From contig NMRA01000607.1 in the NCBI GenBank assembly GCA_002633005.1, forward strand, positions 185,998-249,997: 64,000 bases of DNA. Reading direction: 5' to 3'. Below are positions 60,100-64,000 of the stretch, one piece after another. A program made the translations under genes and the position numbers. A model generated the notes under the pieces. That model was not told the DNA's origin, did not search any database, and saw only the letters and a list, made by a program, of their open reading frames with translations. The first letter of the stretch is position 1. Each line of letters begins with the position of its first letter. The DNA comes from Phoronis australis. Lineage: Eukaryota; Phoronida; Phoronidae.

Positions 60100-60704
60100 A
60101 AGCCCTGTGAACATCCCAACTCTGCAACTAGTTTGCATAACATTGAGAATGTGCATTCTAAGAACATTTGTAAAACCACCTGGCGTTATGGTAATATCGT
60201 GACTCACTGAGTTTGGAATGGACGATACACGGTGAAGGTGACCATACCAGAATTGTGACAAGTTTGCATAACACATGGGGATGTGTATGAGGTGATGTGT
60301 AAGTACGACCTGGCCTTACAGTACTATCAAGACACTCAGTATGGAGAGGAGGATACACGGTGATGATGACCATCCCTGAGTGGTGACAATATTTTGCATA
60401 GTATTGATGATGTATTTGGAGATGTGTAAGTACAGCCAGGCCTTACAATGCTACCAAGACTCACTGAGTATGGAGAGGAGGATACACGGTGATGGTGACT
60501 ATCCCAATATTACCACTAGCTTCCATAATATGGGGAATGTGTATGAGAAGATGAGTAAGTACGAACTGGCCTTACAATGCTACCAAGACTCACTGAGTAT
60601 GCACAGGAGGATACACGGTGATAGTGACCATTCCAACATTGCCATTAGTTTCCATAATATTGGGGATGTATATAAGGAGATGTGTAAGTACGACCTGCCG
60701 TGAC
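60100..60704 (+). pseudogene. decayed TPR array fragment
   Basis: About four and a half 129-bp TPR units of the same type as the large exon. The first (60108-60380) are broken by frameshifts and stops. From 60410 a clean frame runs MYLEMCKYSQALQCYQDSL to MCKYDLP and then TGA. There is no nucleotidyltransferase part and no obvious splice link. It is most likely a 3' piece of a second gene copy. Confidence 0.85.
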
Positions 60705-60867
60705 CTTACGATAAAATATCATTTTGGGACGTCTTTTTCATTTGGCTTTGCTGATTGTATTTTTGCTATGCGTTTTATGTTGATGTGTAACTTATTTTTG
60801 TACAATCTTGTGACACATATTGTTGTAATAGATTTTCTTGATCATCAGTTCTTGTACTCTTACTCTG

Positions 60868-60876
60868 TGTGCGTGC

Positions 60877-60923
<47 letters not shown>

Positions 60924-60930
60924 CGCGTTC
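60868..60930 (+). repeat. GT microsatellite
   Basis: About 25 GT units with interspersed GC. It immediately follows the TPR fragment by about 160 bp. Confidence 0.95.
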
Positions 60931-63900
60931 GCGTGTGAGTGTGTTTTTGTCTTTATATCGTCACATTTTCGCGTGCCAATTCCGTGTGCTATATTGCGCC
61001 ATTCACTGTGAACTAGTAGTAAATGCAAACATGAAGATGAGATACGTGTCTTGAACTATCGCTTAGTAAATTGTGTTACCTGCTGATGTCTATTGAATTT
61101 AATTGCACTGTTGTGATGTAACCACAAGATCATTTTTAGAGAGTTTGAAGGAAACGAAACTAAACTCGTAAAAACATAACGAGGTCATGCCTTCAATGAA
61201 ACATAACTGGTCAATCTTATGTAATAGTTGCCAGAATTTCCAGAAGTATCAAACACCGCCTTAAAGAAATGAATACTAAATATGCTGATCTACATATACC
61301 AATTAACGGATGAGACAATACCTATGCTAATTAATATGTTGGTTTTGTGACCCCAACGTGTAACCGAGTGTAAGCCATACATCGATTAATCCTCCCTAAT
61401 CGATTCATAAATTAGTGGCTTAGCCTGCGCTGCTGGAGAAAACTTATTCGCTAATTTGTTAATGGATCCATTTTAAAAATTCGAACCCGTTTAATCTTTA
61501 CTTTTCAAATAAAGAAACTGTCAGTTTGTTTTTCTTATTATTGTTCGTTTCTTGACTTTGAAACTCGTACGCTAAAGAGGCGCGACTTGGATTATGACCA
61601 CAATTTTCTCGCCCAATACTTATTTGGCCATTATCCCATGAGTAGCGTCTAGATCACTTCAATCTGTGACGGGCCAGCAAGCCTTTAGTGTGTCTAGGAC
61701 TCGCTGGAAATTCCAAAGTGACCATGCAGTGCACACTTTCTCGTCCACTTGCCTGTAAATTCTGTTAGCATAAGAGTTGCCCAATGAAGAACATCTAAAC
61801 ACACTTTTTAATTCATGGAAACAACATTTTTCCAAAAAAAAACGAGAAAATGTTACACTTTCTTAGTAGGTGTAGTTTTCAAAAAATCACATTAGATAAT
61901 TAGGCCTACTCTGAACAATGCGAATTGGAAGTTTGTTACATATGAGTTTGCCACTTGTGTTTTGTATCTGTTTACACTGAATACATCAATGTGTTTTGTA
62001 AAATCCAACGGTATTAATAATAATCAAATTGTGTTAATTTGACATTAGTGTTCATCTTGGAATGTCAAAAATACCGTTAGGCGTTTTCTGTATTTTTGTT
62101 TTTTTCGTTTTAATCAAACGTTTTAATAAAAGTTTATTTTTGATAGCCCAATTAGACCAACTTAATAACAATTTCTAGCTACATTTTACAGTGCATTGCA
62201 TAAGGCATGGTATCTAAAGATTGATGTTAATCCGACCAGTAGTTTTTGAGATATCATGTCACCAAGTTGAACATTTTCTTACGGTCCTACATGACTTATC
62301 GTTGAACTAGCTTTGACGTTTGTACTTCATTCTTGCAAATACATGATACTTTAGCCAAAACAGACAACTGCTTATACCACCCACGTTGAAATGTTAACAC
62401 TTAGCAGACGACGCTCACTCGGACGCGTTTTTACCAAACCAAGCCAATATTTACACTGGTGGGTCTATGATGTCGTAACCACACCTTTTGGAGAGGAAAA
62501 TAGTCCGCACAACCCCCAAAAATGGCATGCCGACGGCGCTTTCTTGGTCGCGACCGTGAGGTTGGACAAACTTGTTATATGCGTTGAACCAGTGAGCCAT
62601 TGGTATGCTGTAATGTGATGAATAAAAATTTATGAAATAACGACCCCGTTACAAGAAAATGAATCTGCAAAATGCAATGAAATAAGGCATTTTTAGGTAT
62701 GGTACGGTAGTAACCTTGTATTCATCTCGGAACATGCCAATTACCCTGTCCATCTGAACTGAGCACAGTTTAACAATGTTTCATTATTTTTCTGACGCTG
62801 GGCGCGTAATACACCATTAACGAGGTGCAAGATTCTTACACTGAAATTTACTGGCACCGAGGGCCGAATGGACCCGTTCTCTTTCACACGGGGAGATGAA
62901 GCTAAATGATACCATCAAGACGACTAAACCACGTACTGAACAACACAATGCATATCCAATCGAAGAAAAGGTTTATTCTTTCACCATCACTTGATAACTA
63001 CAAATTCAGTAAACATAAAATAAGCTCCCTGAAATATGAAAATATAGTAAAAACACATCTAGCGATGAAGACTTGCAGACTAAGATGGCGTGACACGTCA
63101 TGGTCCGCCATATGGCGGTCAACACACACTGTACAATATAAAACAAACACTTTTAATAACAATGATGATAAAAACAAAAGAATTTTAACGGGAAACACAA
63201 TCAACAGAATGACGGATTGGGGGTCCGATTGAACAGAGATGCAAACCTGTTCGATACTTTTACTAGAACTGGGTATAAGAGAAAAGGTCAAATCTTGTGT
63301 ATTCCTTACATTCTCCATCCACAAAACTTTTTACATTACAGACTACGAGCACAGCAACAGAAAAGCTACAAGTAACTTGAAGTGCTCCCTAGTGTTATGT
63401 GTTCAAACTAAGGATTGTAAGTTTATACAAGATGGGAATAATAAGTAAAATTAACTGTGAATCACAAGATTTGATAAGAGCGTACTAAGATTCAATAAAA
63501 CCTGTCAATGATGTATTAATTAGGCTTTTATAATATCAGAACGAACTCGTACTCGCTGCACTAGAACTCGTGGATCACTTAGCTAGCTACAAAAACATGA
63601 ATTGGTGCGTTGATTAATCTCATGCGTCGCACCATCATTACCCAATGCGTGAAACTTCGTTCCTCTGTTAATGGGATTTCAAAACGAGCCATCATCAGTG
63701 ATCATTACTGTCACGATGAACTGCAGATGCTACGTGTTTGTTACCAACATCATAAAATGAACAAATTGATATAGAGCAAACTGTTCAAATGCATGTGTAC
63801 GTGATCATCACAAATTCATAAAGCGGCATTAAACTCGTGCCTCCTGTCAAGAAGGCAAGTTCTGATTCAGATCTCTTACTATTATGAAATGGCTCTCAAA

Positions 63901-64000
63901 TAGTTGGATGGTCAAAAAAGGTCTGTTTTCCAGGCGAAATATGCTAACCATGGGCGGGTTAACGGCCAAGTTGACCCTAATGCCAGCTGAAAACTTTACA
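60931..64000. other. no gene recognised
   Basis: AT-rich DNA. Frames at 62391..62618, 62906..63232 and 63239..63448 have no identifiable domain. The first has a somewhat protein-like composition (HWWVYDVVTTPFGEEN) but no splice or homology support that I can see. Confidence 0.4.

Noticed and set aside
60618-60938. 106-codon frame ending in poly-Val/Cys
   Set aside because: It reads the TPR fragment out of frame and then the GT microsatellite.
62391-62618. 75-codon frame (HWWVYDVVTTPFGEEN region) as a gene
   Set aside because: Composition is mildly protein-like but there is no recognised domain, splice context or neighbour.

Overview
This is eukaryotic, metazoan, nuclear DNA. It is AT-rich by eye, genes are split by GT-AG introns of 0.1 to 7 kb, and the readable exons encode animal extracellular or signalling modules: PAN/apple, C-type lectin, F5/8C discoidin, thrombospondin type 1, a type II membrane PC-esterase, and a nucleotidyltransferase fused to kinesin-light-chain-like TPRs. 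The many short TIR elements, tRNA-derived SINEs, and remnants of a Penelope-like element and a non-LTR retrotransposon suit a marine invertebrate. The repertoire fits an invertebrate deuterostome such as amphioxus, hemichordate or echinoderm, but the phylum cannot be settled from the sequence alone. No bacterial genes, rRNA, CRISPR array or complete virus were seen.

Layout. 0-9.6 kb: no convincing gene; dispersed repeats, a SINE, a 140-bp foldback element and a 114-bp tandem triplet. 9.6-15.6 kb: a candidate transmembrane exon and a 1.4-kb TIR element. 15.6-32.5 kb (minus strand): a nine-exon gene for a secreted or membrane protein with the order signal peptide, PAN, C-type lectin, F5/8C, five TSP1 repeats; every splice junction keeps the frame. 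One of its introns (25.6-28.0 kb) holds a degenerate tandem array whose most conserved core resembles the CTCF binding site. 33-36.9 kb: a perfect 65-bp palindrome and a foldback repeat. 36.9-39.4 kb (minus): a two-exon type II membrane PC-esterase gene. 41-47.6 kb: repeats, including a 1.1-kb element with TIRs of about 125-130 bp. 45.5-58.7 kb (plus): a nucleotidyltransferase-TPR gene with one large 3.6-kb exon, plus decayed tandem copies of its parts at 48.3, 49.2, 58.2 and 60.1-60.7 kb. 61-64 kb: nothing recognised.

How the genes relate. They are separate transcription units and there is no operon. The lectin/discoidin/TSP1 protein and the PC-esterase would act in the secretory pathway or at the cell surface, the first as a carbohydrate- or matrix-binding protein, the second as a Golgi-type acyl-esterase or acyltransferase. 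The nucleotidyltransferase-TPR protein has no visible signal peptide and is probably intracellular. It belongs to a lineage-expanded architecture with no established function that I know of, and here it is surrounded by the debris of tandem duplication. Exon boundaries were derived by hand from splice consensus and reading frame; no alignment or transcript data were available.
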